Positions 7,070 through 14,156 of a stretch of DNA of 29,018 bases are shown piece by piece. The notes under the pieces are model-generated. The model saw only the letters and a list, made by a program, of their open reading frames with translations. It ran no database searches and was not told the DNA's origin. The translations under genes and the position numbers were made by a program. Source of the DNA: UBA5026 sp949065595 (GTDB lineage Bacteria > Bacillota_I > Bacilli_A > RF39 > UBA660); the NCBI GenBank assembly GCA_949065595.1, contig CARSXK010000015.1, positions 1 to 29,018 on the forward strand, read 5' to 3'. Within the stretch, counting starts at the first letter, position 1, and each line of letters starts with the position of its first letter.

Positions 7070-7825
7070 ATGCCACAACAAAAAAAGGGTAGAAAACCAA
7101 AAATAATAAGTGATAAAGAAAAAGGCAAAATCCAAAAAATAGGATTAAGAATAAAAGATTTTAGAGAGTCTTTAAGTGATGATGGCTATTATGAAAATCA
7201 AGAATATTTTGCATCAGACTGCAAAATTAAAGTTGGTACATTAAAAGCTGTTGAAACTGGTAGAAGAATGTTACCAATAGAGGACGCAATTAAAATTGCA
7301 AATAAATATGAAGTCAGTCTTGATTTCCTTTATTGCAGAAGTGATATAAAGAATAGCCATGAGGAAAAATTTATTCCGAAGTTATTACAAGAAGATTTAA
7401 AAATTGAATCACGAGAAAAAAGTTTTACTTCTGAAGATGGAAAAATAGTTAGTCTTGATATATTAGATTTATCAATTAAAGAATCTTTAATAAAATATTT
7501 GACTTCTGTATCTAACTTAAAAAAACAACTAGAAAAGAAAGAAATTGATTCAACAATTTATGAATCTGAACTTCAAAAACTAGAAGATAAGTATAAAAAA
7601 GAATCTTTAAAAGATATACGAAAGAATCAAGTGTTAATCCCTAAAGATAGCTTTAAAGAAGAATATGTTGACCCAACAGCTTTATTTTGTGCTTTAGAAG
7701 AAGCAACAAGAATTCTTTATTCTGAAAATAAAAGAAAAGGTTTTAAAACTTCTTCTAAAAATAAAAACAACTTCACAAAAGAAGAAATCATTGAGGAATT
7801 AAGCAAAATCACGAATATAAAATAA
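7070..7825 (+). CDS. Xre-type helix-turn-helix regulator with coiled-coil tail
   Basis: A 251-residue cytoplasmic protein. After a basic start (residues 1-22), residues about 23-92 have the five-helix Xre fold: GLRIKDFRES, then NQEYFASDCKIKVGTLKAVETGRRM in outline, then AIKIANKYEVSLDFLY. The middle and C-terminus are rich in Lys, Glu and Leu with a coiled-coil stretch about 143-180. It resembles the immunity-type repressors of phages and ICEs in place and fold but lacks a visible LexA-like peptidase site. Ribosome site TAGGAGG before ATG 7070. It faces the Rep/pump operon and shares the palindromic promoter, so it is the likely controller of the element's excision and replication genes (inference). 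Confidence 0.8.
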   Translation: MPQQKKGRKPKIISDKEKGKIQKIGLRIKDFRESLSDDGYYENQEYFASDCKIKVGTLKAVETGRRMLPIEDAIKIANKYEVSLDFLYCRSDIKNSHEEKFIPKLLQEDLKIESREKSFTSEDGKIVSLDILDLSIKESLIKYLTSVSNLKKQLEKKEIDSTIYESELQKLEDKYKKESLKDIRKNQVLIPKDSFKEEYVDPTALFCALEEATRILYSENKRKGFKTSSKNKNNFTKEEIIEELSKITNIK

Positions 7826-7831
7826 AAAATA

Positions 7832-7869
7832 AAAAAATTAGGAACTATTAAATCAGATCCTAATTTTTT
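7832..7869. terminator. Bidirectional terminator
   Basis: A perfect 12-bp stem, AAAAAATTAGGA with TCCTAATTTTTT, and a 14-base loop between the convergent regulator gene and the small membrane protein gene. A and T runs on both sides allow use in both directions. It overlaps the stop of the membrane protein gene. Confidence 0.85.
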
Positions 7870-8078
7870 CTATCTGTAATGCTATCGTAAATACAAAATA
7901 AAATAAACTCGTATAAAAAACCACAACAAATTATAATATTAAGCCATAGTGGTTTATCAAAATTCATGTACGTCATTGCTGGTATTATTTCATAAGGATT
8001 ATTTGGTATTGTAAAAGCCATTATACAAATAGCAATAAAACCTCCCACACCTAAAATTTTAAAAATATCTTCTAACAT
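7860..8078 (-). CDS. Small two-helix membrane protein
   Basis: A 72-residue protein with two hydrophobic segments, about residues 10-24 and 45-65, joined by a short loop containing NNPYEIIPA. No family recognised. AGGAGG lies before ATG 8078. Located in the accessory part of the element next to the lipoprotein gene and separated from it by a strong terminator, so it is transcribed on its own. A role in surface exclusion or transfer is possible but not shown. Confidence 0.65.
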   Translation of the reverse strand: MLEDIFKILGVGGFIAICIMAFTIPNNPYEIIPAMTYMNFDKPLWLNIIICCGFLYEFILFCIYDSITDRKN

Positions 8079-8104
8079 TTTTTCCTCCTCTTTATATACA
8101 AAAT

Positions 8105-8144
8105 AAAAAGTAGTATTTTAAAACATTTATAAATACTACTTTTT
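8105..8144. terminator. Bidirectional terminator
   Basis: Stem AAAAAGTAGTATTT with AAATACTACTTTTT around a 12-base loop, directly after the lipoprotein gene on the minus strand. The A/T tails fit termination in both directions. Confidence 0.8.
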
Positions 8145-8152
8145 GTCTTAAA

Positions 8153-8992
8153 TTATTCTTCTTCGTTTGTTTCCACAAATGATAGATTAGATTTTTTGAC
8201 TGTTATAACTGGACGTATACCTTCCCACCAATCCCAAACACAAGAGCCTAATCTTAATTCTCCATTTTCATAAAAATTTACAGACCAAATTTTAGTATCT
8301 GATTCAGCAGTATCAGTCCAATAAGAATTACCTTTTGTTGTAGCATTATTTAAACAGCCAAAATCTTCTTTGCAATTTACAGTTGTTCTGTCTATCAGCC
8401 ATGCATATTTTGAAACTTTTGATTTTGGGTATGGTGTTTCTTCTGTATTTGTATCAAAATAATAATTACCAGTTCCCTTATTTCCAGTTATCTCTCTTAT
8501 TTCTGATTCTTTAATTAGTCTAGCATCTAGGCTTTTTTCCCATTTTGCTGTATCCTCTTCTAATTGTTTTTGTGCAGTTATAGGACCTTTATCAGTTTTT
8601 ATAACAGAACGATTAAAAGTATCATAAGTTACATTTCCACCTGCCTCAACATAATCTTCTTCTTTTATCCAATTTACTAAATCAGTGGTGTTATGGTCTA
8701 ATATCATTGTATAACTATTGTTATCTTCTTTGTATGCATACCATTTCATACAACCACCTTTTGTTTCGTCTTCACTATCTGAATTTTCTTCAGTACATTT
8801 TTTGTTTAAATTAGTTGGGTCTAAATAAACAATTTTTAAAACTCCAGTATAACCAGTTTTAGATGGTGGATTTACTGCTATTGGCTTATTGTTGTCGTTA
8901 TCCTTACTCTTTGATTCTCCACTTGTTGAACCACAACCAGTTAGCATTAAAGCCATAATCATAATCAAACTTAAATATTTTACTTTTTTCAT
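8153..8992 (-). CDS. Surface lipoprotein with C-terminal sulfatase-modifying/lectin-like domain
   Basis: A 279-residue protein. Start ATG at 8992 is chosen because GAGGAG lies just before it and a complete lipoprotein signal follows: MKK, hydrophobic core, lipobox LTGC with C20. A Ser/Lys/Asn-rich linker (about 21-45) leads into the exported part. The last 110 residues carry a pattern (YAWLIDRTT, a Cys-x5-Cys pair, NSYWTDTA, then GIRPVITVKKS) typical of a widespread Firmicutes extracellular domain related to the FGE/C-type lectin fold that ends with GVRPVI. Function unknown; it could bind a surface ligand or act in exclusion of identical elements. It has its own -35/-10 (9013-9041) and terminator. 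Confidence 0.8.
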   Translation of the reverse strand: MKKVKYLSLIMIMALMLTGCGSTSGESKSKDNDNNKPIAVNPPSKTGYTGVLKIVYLDPTNLNKKCTEENSDSEDETKGGCMKWYAYKEDNNSYTMILDHNTTDLVNWIKEEDYVEAGGNVTYDTFNRSVIKTDKGPITAQKQLEEDTAKWEKSLDARLIKESEIREITGNKGTGNYYFDTNTEETPYPKSKVSKYAWLIDRTTVNCKEDFGCLNNATTKGNSYWTDTAESDTKIWSVNFYENGELRLGSCVWDWWEGIRPVITVKKSNLSFVETNEEE

Positions 8993-9012
8993 TTTCTCAC
9001 TCCTCATATTAA

Positions 9013-9041
9013 ATTTTATCATGAAACCTCGTAAACTACAA
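9013..9041 (-). promoter_or_regulatory. Lipoprotein gene promoter
   Basis: On the minus strand TTGTAG (9041-9036), 17 bases, TAAAAT (9018-9013) with an extended TGA before the -10. The transcript would begin about 15 bases before the ATG at 8992. Confidence 0.65.
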
Positions 9042-9050
9042 TGCATTTGT

Positions 9051-9065
9051 GTTCAAATTTTGAAC
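9051..9065. promoter_or_regulatory. Palindromic operator candidate
   Basis: GTTCAAATTTTGAAC, a perfect 7+1+7 palindrome between the divergent lipoprotein and ribbon-helix-helix genes, 10 bases upstream of the lipoprotein -35. Such sites often bind a dimeric regulator; the neighbouring ribbon-helix-helix protein is the obvious candidate. Binding is inferred. Confidence 0.45.
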
Positions 9066-9124
9066 ATATTATTACTATCACAAAAAGATTACAATATATA
9101 TATGTAGAAAAGAGGTGCGACAAT

Positions 9125-9319
9125 ATGAAAAGATTTCAACCTATTAAAAGCGATAAGATAGTCATTACTATAAGAATTGAAGATTATAGAGTAGAAGAAC
9201 TTGATAAAATTGCAAACAAAATCAATATTAGTAGAAATGAGCTCATAAGTCAGTGCCTAGACTTTGCTATAAAGAATATAGATTTTAAAGAGGTTAAATC
9301 AAACAAAAAAAGCAATTAG
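9125..9319 (+). CDS. Ribbon-helix-helix (CopG/Arc-type) DNA-binding protein
   Basis: A 64-residue protein. Start ATG at 9125 follows AGAGGTG; the longer frame to 9041 has no ribosome site. A basic N-terminal strand (about 11-18, KIVITIRI) is followed by helix 1 (EELDKIANKIN), the turn and helix 2 (SRNELISQCLDFAIKNI), the ribbon-helix-helix outline. The strand residues would enter the major groove. It may regulate itself and the divergent lipoprotein through the palindrome at 9051-9065, or help Int/Rep at the nearby right end. No toxin gene is next to it. Confidence 0.8.
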   Translation: MKRFQPIKSDKIVITIRIEDYRVEELDKIANKINISRNELISQCLDFAIKNIDFKEVKSNKKSN

Positions 9320-9342
9320 TTTTTTTTCCTAATTGTTTTTTT
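9305..9342 (+). terminator. Terminator of the ribbon-helix-helix gene
   Basis: Stem CAATTAG (9313-9319) with CTAATTG (9329-9335), extended by A/T pairs and followed by a T run. It overlaps the stop codon. Confidence 0.75.
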
Positions 9343-9380
9343 AGTTGTAATATTTCAAAAGCATATCAAGACTCATTTAT

Positions 9381-9404
9381 AAAGTAGTAAATTAGTAGTA
9401 AATT
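9381..9404 (+). repeat. Right inner double integrase arm site
   Basis: Two AGTAGTAAATT units 11 bp apart, reading on the plus strand, 232 bp inside the right end. The left end has no counterpart inside int, but the same pair in reverse is at 200-222. Confidence 0.7.
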
Positions 9405-9500
9405 AAACTTAAAATATTACAATTTCCTTTTAAATAAAGACTTTATTTAATTAATTGACTTTTTTAATATTTAAAATGATTATGCAAAACAATTGCTGAA

Positions 9501-9525
9501 AATTTACTACTTTTTTACTACTTTT
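9501..9525 (-). repeat. Right outer double integrase arm site
   Basis: Two units reading on the minus strand, 111 bp inside the right end, the mirror of 1429-1453 (24 of 25 identical). Confidence 0.75.
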
Positions 9526-9606
9526 GAAAGCTAAAATATAAAAAATTATAAAAATATATATGAACATCTTCAAAAAATAAAAATGTCATAAACTCTTAAC
9601 TAAAAA

Positions 9607-9636
9607 GTTATAACGACATTTAAGAACTTATAAAAA
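9607..9636 (-). repeat. Right terminal inverted repeat
   Basis: Matches the reverse complement of 1317-1346 at 27 of 30 positions; similarity stops at the outer TTATAAAAA. Its inner half also pairs with sequence at about 9583-9600 to form a hairpin. Confidence 0.75.
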
Positions 9637-9690
9637 CATACTCACAAAAATGCAATATTTTTGTAATAAAAAATGACCCCTTTCTGCCAG

Positions 9691-9713
9691 AAAATGTATT
9701 TTTATTATACATT
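9691..9713 (-). terminator. tRNA-Leu terminator candidate
   Basis: On the minus strand AATGTAT, 7-base loop, ATACATT, then a short T run, about 36 bases after the tRNA 3' end. The stem is AT-rich, so the call is moderate. Confidence 0.45.
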
Positions 9714-9748
9714 ATTTTCTAACTTTTTGAAGCCATTTCAATTCAATC

Positions 9749-9834
9749 TGGTACCGGCCAAGGGACTTGAACCCTCACAGTATTGCTACCAATGGATTTT
9801 GAGTCCATCGCGTCTACCATTCCGCCAGGCCGGC
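9749..9834 (-). tRNA. tRNA-Leu (anticodon CAA)
   Basis: An 86-base type II tRNA with encoded CCA. Acceptor stem GCCGGCC pairs with GGCCGGT (one G-U). The anticodon loop CTCAAAA gives CAA, reading UUG. The T loop GTTCAAGTC and a long variable arm, as expected for leucine, are present. It is an ordinary chromosomal gene; the element inserted 113 bp downstream of it rather than in it. Confidence 0.95.
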
Positions 9835-9850
9835 AAATAACAACAAACAA

Positions 9851-9880
9851 ATTATATCATACTTCTTATATGAAATTCAA
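9851..9880 (-). promoter_or_regulatory. tRNA-Leu promoter
   Basis: On the minus strand TTGAAT, 18 bases, TATAAT with an extended TGA. It lies immediately downstream of scpB and gives a start about 10 bases before the mature tRNA. Confidence 0.7.
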
Positions 9881-9897
9881 TGTTTATTGCTTTAATT

Positions 9898-10461
9898 TTA
9901 TTCATTTTCTTGATATTTTGATGTAAACAAATCCTTTTCTGCATCTGGAATTTCCTCAATCGGCTCTAATTCGGGTAGTTGTTCTAAACTAGATAATCCA
10001 AAATAGTCTAAAAAATCCTTTGTAACACCATATAAAATTGGTCTTCCAGGCGCATCCGATCTACCAGCTTCACGAATAAGCCCTTTGGATAATAATCTAC
10101 GAATGATATGACTACTGCCAATGCCACGAATTTCATCCACAGAAACCCTCGTAATAGGTTGATTATAAGCAATAATTGCTAATGTCTCTAAAGCTGCTTG
10201 GCTAAGTAAACTATCGTCTTCTGTTTCTACTAGTTTTTGATAATATTCCTTATGTTCTTTTTTGGTAGTCAATTTGAGATGATTACCCAAAGCACTTAAT
10301 CGAATTCCGCGATTTTCCTGTACATAGTTATCTTGCAATTCTTGTAATAATGAAATAAGTTTTTTTTGATCTATCTGTAAAATATCCATTGCCTGATTCA
10401 TGGATAATCCATCTTCGCCCACAACAAATAATAAACCTTCTAATACTGCTGCTAAATTCAT
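9898..10461 (-). CDS. scpB: Segregation and condensation protein B
   Basis: A 187-residue kleisin-partner protein with paired winged-helix domains that binds ScpA in the SMC condensin complex, which compacts and separates the nucleoid. Hallmarks are AVLEGLLFVVGEDGLS at the start, LETLAIIAYNQPITR in the centre and LIREAGRSDAPGRPILYGVT, all typical of ScpB. The ATG at 10461 is chosen: it begins one base after the scpA stop with AAGGA ten bases upstream; the GTG further up is too close to that site. Translational coupling with scpA is likely. Confidence 0.96.
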   Translation of the reverse strand: MNLAAVLEGLLFVVGEDGLSMNQAMDILQIDQKKLISLLQELQDNYVQENRGIRLSALGNHLKLTTKKEHKEYYQKLVETEDDSLLSQAALETLAIIAYNQPITRVSVDEIRGIGSSHIIRRLLSKGLIREAGRSDAPGRPILYGVTKDFLDYFGLSSLEQLPELEPIEEIPDAEKDLFTSKYQENE

Positions 10462-10462
10462 A

Positions 10463-11188
10463 TTAATCACATCCTTTTAATGATAGAATGATTTTACTAA
10501 AATTGTTTTCCTGTTTGATTTCTAATTCCTGTTTTTTTGCCAAATCTAAAATCGATAAGAAAGTAACCACAACATAGTCTTTGGTAACCACTTCAAACAA
10601 TTCTTGAAACTCTATTGTTTTCTTTGTCTTTAACATACTACGAATTTCATTGCTTCTTGCATGAACAGAATATTCCTTTTTAGTGATTTTTGTATGAATC
10701 GGTTTTTCCTCTTGTTTTCGTTCCAAAAACTTTTGAAATGCATATAACAAATCTGAAATACCCACTTCTCCAAAATGCATCGAAGTCGTTTCATCTTTAT
10801 ATTCTGATAAACTATCTGGTAATTTTGTTAAATATTGTTTCCGTTCCAATTCCATTTCTTTCAATTCAGACGTAATTTCCTTATATTGCTTATATTCAAG
10901 CAACTTTTTAATTAAATTTTCCCTTGGATCTTCTTCGTAGGTATCTTCTTCTAATTTCTTCTTCGGCAACAACATGGCTGATTTCATTTCCAACAATTCC
11001 GCTGCTACAATCAAATACTCACTAGCAACATTTAAGTTAAGTTCTTCCATTGCTTCAATATAAGCCAAATACTGTTTTGTAATTTCCTCTAATTCAATTT
11101 TATAAATATCAATATCGGATGATTTAATTAAGTGTAACAATAAATCCATTGGTCCTTCAAATGCATCAATTGTAATTTTATAGTCCAT
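10463..11188 (-). CDS. scpA: Segregation and condensation protein A
   Basis: A 241-residue kleisin that bridges the SMC heads. The N-terminal IDAFEGPMDLLLHLIKSSDIDIY and ITKQYLAYIEAM blocks and the AAELLEMKSAMLLPK segment are family hallmarks; the C-terminal winged helix contacts the SMC head. Start ATG at 11188 (MDYKITIDAF) is preferred to the upstream ATG, which has no ribosome site. First gene of the scpA-scpB operon, with a promoter at 11209-11236. Confidence 0.95.
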   Translation of the reverse strand: MDYKITIDAFEGPMDLLLHLIKSSDIDIYKIELEEITKQYLAYIEAMEELNLNVASEYLIVAAELLEMKSAMLLPKKKLEEDTYEEDPRENLIKKLLEYKQYKEITSELKEMELERKQYLTKLPDSLSEYKDETTSMHFGEVGISDLLYAFQKFLERKQEEKPIHTKITKKEYSVHARSNEIRSMLKTKKTIEFQELFEVVTKDYVVVTFLSILDLAKKQELEIKQENNFSKIILSLKGCD

Positions 11189-11208
11189 AGTACTCACATC
11201 CAACATCT

Positions 11209-11236
11209 ATTTTAACACATTTTAAATTGATTTCAA
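11209..11236 (-). promoter_or_regulatory. scpA promoter
   Basis: On the minus strand TTGAAA, 16 bases, TAAAAT with an extended TGT. Its -35 overlaps the -35 of the divergent RNHCP gene promoter by two bases, so the two may compete. Confidence 0.65.
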
Positions 11237-11255
11237 ATATGAAAATTGGTACAAT
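11227..11255 (+). promoter_or_regulatory. RNHCP gene promoter
   Basis: TTGATT, 17 bases, TACAAT with an extended TGG. The predicted transcript starts only about 11 bases before the ATG at 11273, just at the ribosome site. Confidence 0.75.
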
Positions 11256-11272
11256 ACCATTAGGTGATTCCA

Positions 11273-11575
11273 ATGAAACTATTTACTATGCGCAATGAGT
11301 CCTTTACTTGTGAATATTGCGGAAAAACAGTTCCCAAATCCAATTATACAGCAAGAGACCATTGTCCTTACTGTTTATACTCTAAACACGTAGATATCCA
11401 TCCAGGAGACCGCATGCATACTTGTAAAGGACTACTAAAACCAATAGGCATTGAAAAATTTAAAAATACTTATAAAATTATATATCAATGTGAAAAATGC
11501 CATCAATTTCATAAGAATATAGCAGAACATGATGATTCCATCGAAAAAATAATAGAACTTTCTATCATAAACTAA
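11273..11575 (+). CDS. RNHCP domain zinc-ribbon protein
   Basis: A 100-residue protein. Two zinc-ribbon-like Cys pairs are CEYC (about 14-17) and CPYC (about 31-34); the stretch ARDHCPYCLYSKHVD is the signature that names the RNHCP family, and a second CEKC pair lies about residue 73. Function of the family is unknown; nucleic-acid binding is suspected from the zinc ribbons. ATG at 11273 is chosen with AGGTG six bases before it. It is a single-gene unit between the divergent scpA promoter and a two-way terminator. Confidence 0.85.
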   Translation: MKLFTMRNESFTCEYCGKTVPKSNYTARDHCPYCLYSKHVDIHPGDRMHTCKGLLKPIGIEKFKNTYKIIYQCEKCHQFHKNIAEHDDSIEKIIELSIIN

Positions 11576-11600
11576 AAAATCTACTCAAAAAGTAGATTTT
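11576..11600. terminator. Bidirectional terminator
   Basis: A perfect 10-bp stem, AAAATCTACT with AGTAGATTTT, and a 5-base loop between two convergent genes. Confidence 0.88.
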
Positions 11601-12091
11601 TAAAATAACTCAAATAGATATGGCAATGCAATAATGACAATTAACATCCCTACAAATAACCAGATTAACATCCACATTGTACTTTTATCTACCTTTTCTT
11701 CTGGAAGATTCGAATGCACTGGTATTTCTGTTTCCATTTCTCTACGCAAAGAAATTTTTGCATCTGGATGCTCATTTACCGTATCTAGAGTAGATATCTC
11801 TTCATCTGTTACTGGTGACATCTCTGTATAGGATAATGTATCAGTATTGTCTACCGATGATACCTCCTCTGTATCCATGATAGCTGGTTCTGAAAATTCA
11901 GGAACAACTGGATCTACAACATTAGATTCTGATGTAAATGCATACTGTGTACTCGCTTCTTCTACTTTTGGTTGGAAAGTGAAATCTGCTGTTTCAAAAA
12001 CGGTAGAAGGTTGTTCCATTTCTGGAATAGGAGTTACTGGTTCTAAAGGCTTAATACTATCTAAACCAAATTGATCTTTATTTTCGTTCAT
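11600..12091 (-). CDS. Acidic tail-anchored membrane protein
   Basis: A 163-residue protein of unknown family. Residues 1-135 are rich in Glu, Asp, Pro, Thr and Ser with no Cys and little predicted structure; a single hydrophobic segment (about 140-160) ends almost at the C-terminus, so the long acidic part probably faces the cytoplasm. Ribosome site AAGGTGG before ATG 12091. It lies downstream of ezrA on the same strand but has its own promoter. A link to division or the cell envelope is only suggested by place. Confidence 0.7.
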   Translation of the reverse strand: MNENKDQFGLDSIKPLEPVTPIPEMEQPSTVFETADFTFQPKVEEASTQYAFTSESNVVDPVVPEFSEPAIMDTEEVSSVDNTDTLSYTEMSPVTDEEISTLDTVNEHPDAKISLRREMETEIPVHSNLPEEKVDKSTMWMLIWLFVGMLIVIIALPYLFELF

Positions 12092-12116
12092 TTGAACACC
12101 ACCTTATTATATATCA

Positions 12117-12144
12117 ATTATATCATCGTTCCTAGAATTTGCAA
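12117..12144 (-). promoter_or_regulatory. Promoter of the tail-anchored protein gene
   Basis: On the minus strand TTGCAA, 16 bases, TATAAT with an extended TGA; start about 20 bases before the ATG at 12091. Confidence 0.65.
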
Positions 12145-12285
12145 ATGTTTTTTGATACTTCCAATTTATCATATGTAAAATAATTGTTTTCATTCCCATG
12201 AAAAATACCTTCTTGATTTTTCTAAATAAATTTGCTTATCATTTTATTTAGCATAAATCTAAAAGGCATTACTCATCAATTTCTT

Positions 12286-14010
12286 TTAATTTTTTTCTCC
12301 TTCTGCATACAAACCAAGTAGTTTATCATAAATACCATGTTCTACTTTATTCAAAGAATTAATCGTTATCTCTAGAGATTTTTGATATTCCCCTTTATAA
12401 AACAGTCTTTCTGCATAAGTCAAAAATTTATCCAAATCTTCTGTCGCACTACGATACCGATTTCCATATACAATTGCCATTTCAGCAAACATAGCTGTTT
12501 TCATCATTTCTTTGGTGGTATTGTATAATTTCAAAACCAAGTCTCTTGCGGTATCTACCCTTGTATTCAAAACACTAATTGTAATTGGTTTTTTCTCTAA
12601 CTCTTTTACAATTTCTTTAATTGCTACTTGTGCTTCATTGAGTTCTACAAAATAATTTTGTGGAATCACTGGCAAATTATACTCACGTATTTTAGTTTTG
12701 GATTCTTTTAATATTAATTTTACTTCCTCTAATTGTTGTCTTGCTCTCACTTCGTCCTCTTTCATACTGCCAATAGAATCTAAAATGTTATCTACATTTT
12801 CTTCTAAAGCAGATAATTTGATTGTGAGCCCCTCTATTTCTTTTGTCAATTTCGAGTAGGCAAATGTATTATTCCCTGTATGGTCTAATAATACTTTATA
12901 ATCCCCATTCAATCCTTGTAAAGCTTCCTTGACATCACTTAATACTTTCACATCATCATCTGATAAGTTATACAAATTGCGAATATCGTCTATCTGTGAA
13001 AAAATATCATCCATCAATTGGTTCATTTTGGTTAATTTACGACTAAATACTTTGTTACTTTCCTCATATTCAGATCGGTTGACTTTCTCTTTTTCTAAAT
13101 CAGTAAACAAGGAATCAAAATAATCAGATAGTACCTTTAGTTCAAATAAGCTATCTTCCAAATTAAGTACTTTCGCACGATCCATGATGTCACTTATTTT
13201 TTTATTGGCTTCTTTTATATTATATTCTACATTGAGATAATCCAAAGGAAAACCTTCTTGCGTCATTTGATTATGCTCTATAACTGCTTCTTTCATCTTC
13301 TTTGGCAGAATATTGGTTGAAAGTAATAGAATACTTGGAACTTCTTCTACCACTACCGACATATGTTTTAACATTTCATCAATGGATTTAATAATGTTGG
13401 TCACTTCTGTAAACTCATTATTTTCCATAGCAGTTTCAAAATTTTCAAATCGTTTGGCGATATTTTCAAATTGCAAATCCATTGGTTTTGCAATCTCACC
13501 ATAGCCATCTTTCCCATTACTATACTTTTGATATAAATCACGGTAAATTGACTTCAAATTGGTAATAATCGCACGATTTCGTTCTTCACTACTTGTAATT
13601 TCCTTGATTTCATTTAATAGAAAATCGGAATTCGTTTTTACTTTATAAATTTCCATCTCAAGTTTGGCAATTTTATAAAGTGTACTTTTATAGTCCTGTT
13701 GTGATAGAGAATAGTCTGCTTCTAATAACATATCTGTAATTTTAGGAATCTGATTACTACGAATGACATCAAGACGTTCTGTCCAATTGTTATACATCGC
13801 CTCTAGTTTTTCATTTTTTAAATAGGATTCCACCTTTGAAAGCTCTGGAATAATAGGGGCACTGTCAATTTTATTTTTCTCGACTTCCAAATGTTCCAAT
13901 TGCTTTTTAATGACATGACTTTTTCGCTTTTGTATTATAAGCAAAATAATAAAAATGGCAATGAAGGCGACCACCGCAAACGTAATCATCATAAGAACAA
14001 TGGTATCCAA
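12286..14010 (-). CDS. ezrA: Septation ring regulator EzrA
   Basis: A 574-residue protein with one N-terminal membrane helix (about 2-26) and a long chain of coiled coils, the EzrA plan: it acts at the membrane, limits FtsZ ring formation and links division to wall synthesis. The first cytoplasmic part contains LEAMYNNWTERLDVI and IPKITDMLLEADYSL, typical of the family; length is close to the usual 560-570. A TTG at 14010 is chosen as start because GAGGTGAT precedes it and the helix follows at once; an ATG at 14031 has no ribosome site and would add seven residues. Own extended -10 promoter upstream. Confidence 0.93.
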   Translation of the reverse strand: MDTIVLMMITFAVVAFIAIFIILLIIQKRKSHVIKKQLEHLEVEKNKIDSAPIIPELSKVESYLKNEKLEAMYNNWTERLDVIRSNQIPKITDMLLEADYSLSQQDYKSTLYKIAKLEMEIYKVKTNSDFLLNEIKEITSSEERNRAIITNLKSIYRDLYQKYSNGKDGYGEIAKPMDLQFENIAKRFENFETAMENNEFTEVTNIIKSIDEMLKHMSVVVEEVPSILLLSTNILPKKMKEAVIEHNQMTQEGFPLDYLNVEYNIKEANKKISDIMDRAKVLNLEDSLFELKVLSDYFDSLFTDLEKEKVNRSEYEESNKVFSRKLTKMNQLMDDIFSQIDDIRNLYNLSDDDVKVLSDVKEALQGLNGDYKVLLDHTGNNTFAYSKLTKEIEGLTIKLSALEENVDNILDSIGSMKEDEVRARQQLEEVKLILKESKTKIREYNLPVIPQNYFVELNEAQVAIKEIVKELEKKPITISVLNTRVDTARDLVLKLYNTTKEMMKTAMFAEMAIVYGNRYRSATEDLDKFLTYAERLFYKGEYQKSLEITINSLNKVEHGIYDKLLGLYAEGEKN

Positions 14011-14042
14011 GAATATCACCTCGTTTATCATATACTACTATC

Positions 14043-14051
14043 ATTCTACCA
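14043..14051 (-). promoter_or_regulatory. ezrA extended -10 promoter
   Basis: On the minus strand TGG followed by TAGAAT; no clear -35. Transcription would begin about 26 bases upstream of the TTG start. Confidence 0.5.
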
Positions 14052-14121
14052 CATTTCGACATTTTTTTACACTTTTTTTGTAATTTTAACCAATTTTGAA
14101 CTTTTTATAAGCCATTTGGTA

Positions 14122-14150
14122 TTGACTTATAAGGAAAAACATAATATAAT
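14122..14150 (+). promoter_or_regulatory. rpsD promoter
   Basis: TTGACT, exactly 17 bases, TATAAT: the strongest consensus promoter in the window, as expected for a ribosomal protein gene. Confidence 0.88.
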
Positions 14151-14156
14151 TGTAAC

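Larger units (their letters stand above)
1317..9636. mobile_element. Integrative element with Tn916-type Int/Xis and CRESS-type Rep
   Basis: About 8.3 kb. Evidence for the borders: a 30-bp inverted repeat (27 of 30 identical) at 1317-1346 and 9607-9636, and near-identical double integrase arm sites exactly 111-112 bp inside each end in mirror orientation. Contents on the minus strand are int, xis, an FtsK-like ATPase, a CRESS-type Rep, two Rep-like small proteins and a 117-residue protein; on the plus strand an Xre-type regulator and a ribbon-helix-helix protein; plus a small membrane protein and a lipoprotein on the minus strand. No mating-pair (type IV secretion) genes are seen. Target is an AT-rich stretch 113 bp from the tRNA-Leu 3' end, not the tRNA itself, in keeping with the loose target choice of Tn916. 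Exact end bases are inferred. Confidence 0.75.
9343..9690. other. Right end of the element and short flank, no gene
   Basis: About 350 bases without coding capacity. It holds two double arm sites, a hairpin of AAATGTC with GACATTT (about 9583-9620) and the right inverted repeat; the rest up to the tRNA terminator is plain AT-rich flank. Confidence 0.6.

Noticed and set aside
9125..9319. Ribbon-helix-helix protein as antitoxin of a toxin-antitoxin pair
   Set aside because: No toxin-like gene is adjacent; the downstream region has only a terminator and element-end sites.
9583..9620. Hairpin AAATGTC/GACATTT as a terminator
   Set aside because: It overlaps the right terminal repeat and has a bulged stem without a proper T run; more likely a by-product of the end structure.
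9749..9834. Integration into the tRNA-Leu gene
   Set aside because: The element end is 113 bp away and no copy of the tRNA 3' end is seen at the int side; Tn916-type integrases choose AT-rich targets instead.
12092..12285. Hairpins CTAAATAAA/TTTATTTAG and GAAAAAT/ATTTTTC after ezrA as terminators
   Set aside because: Pure A/T stems without a following T run on the right strand; too weak to call.
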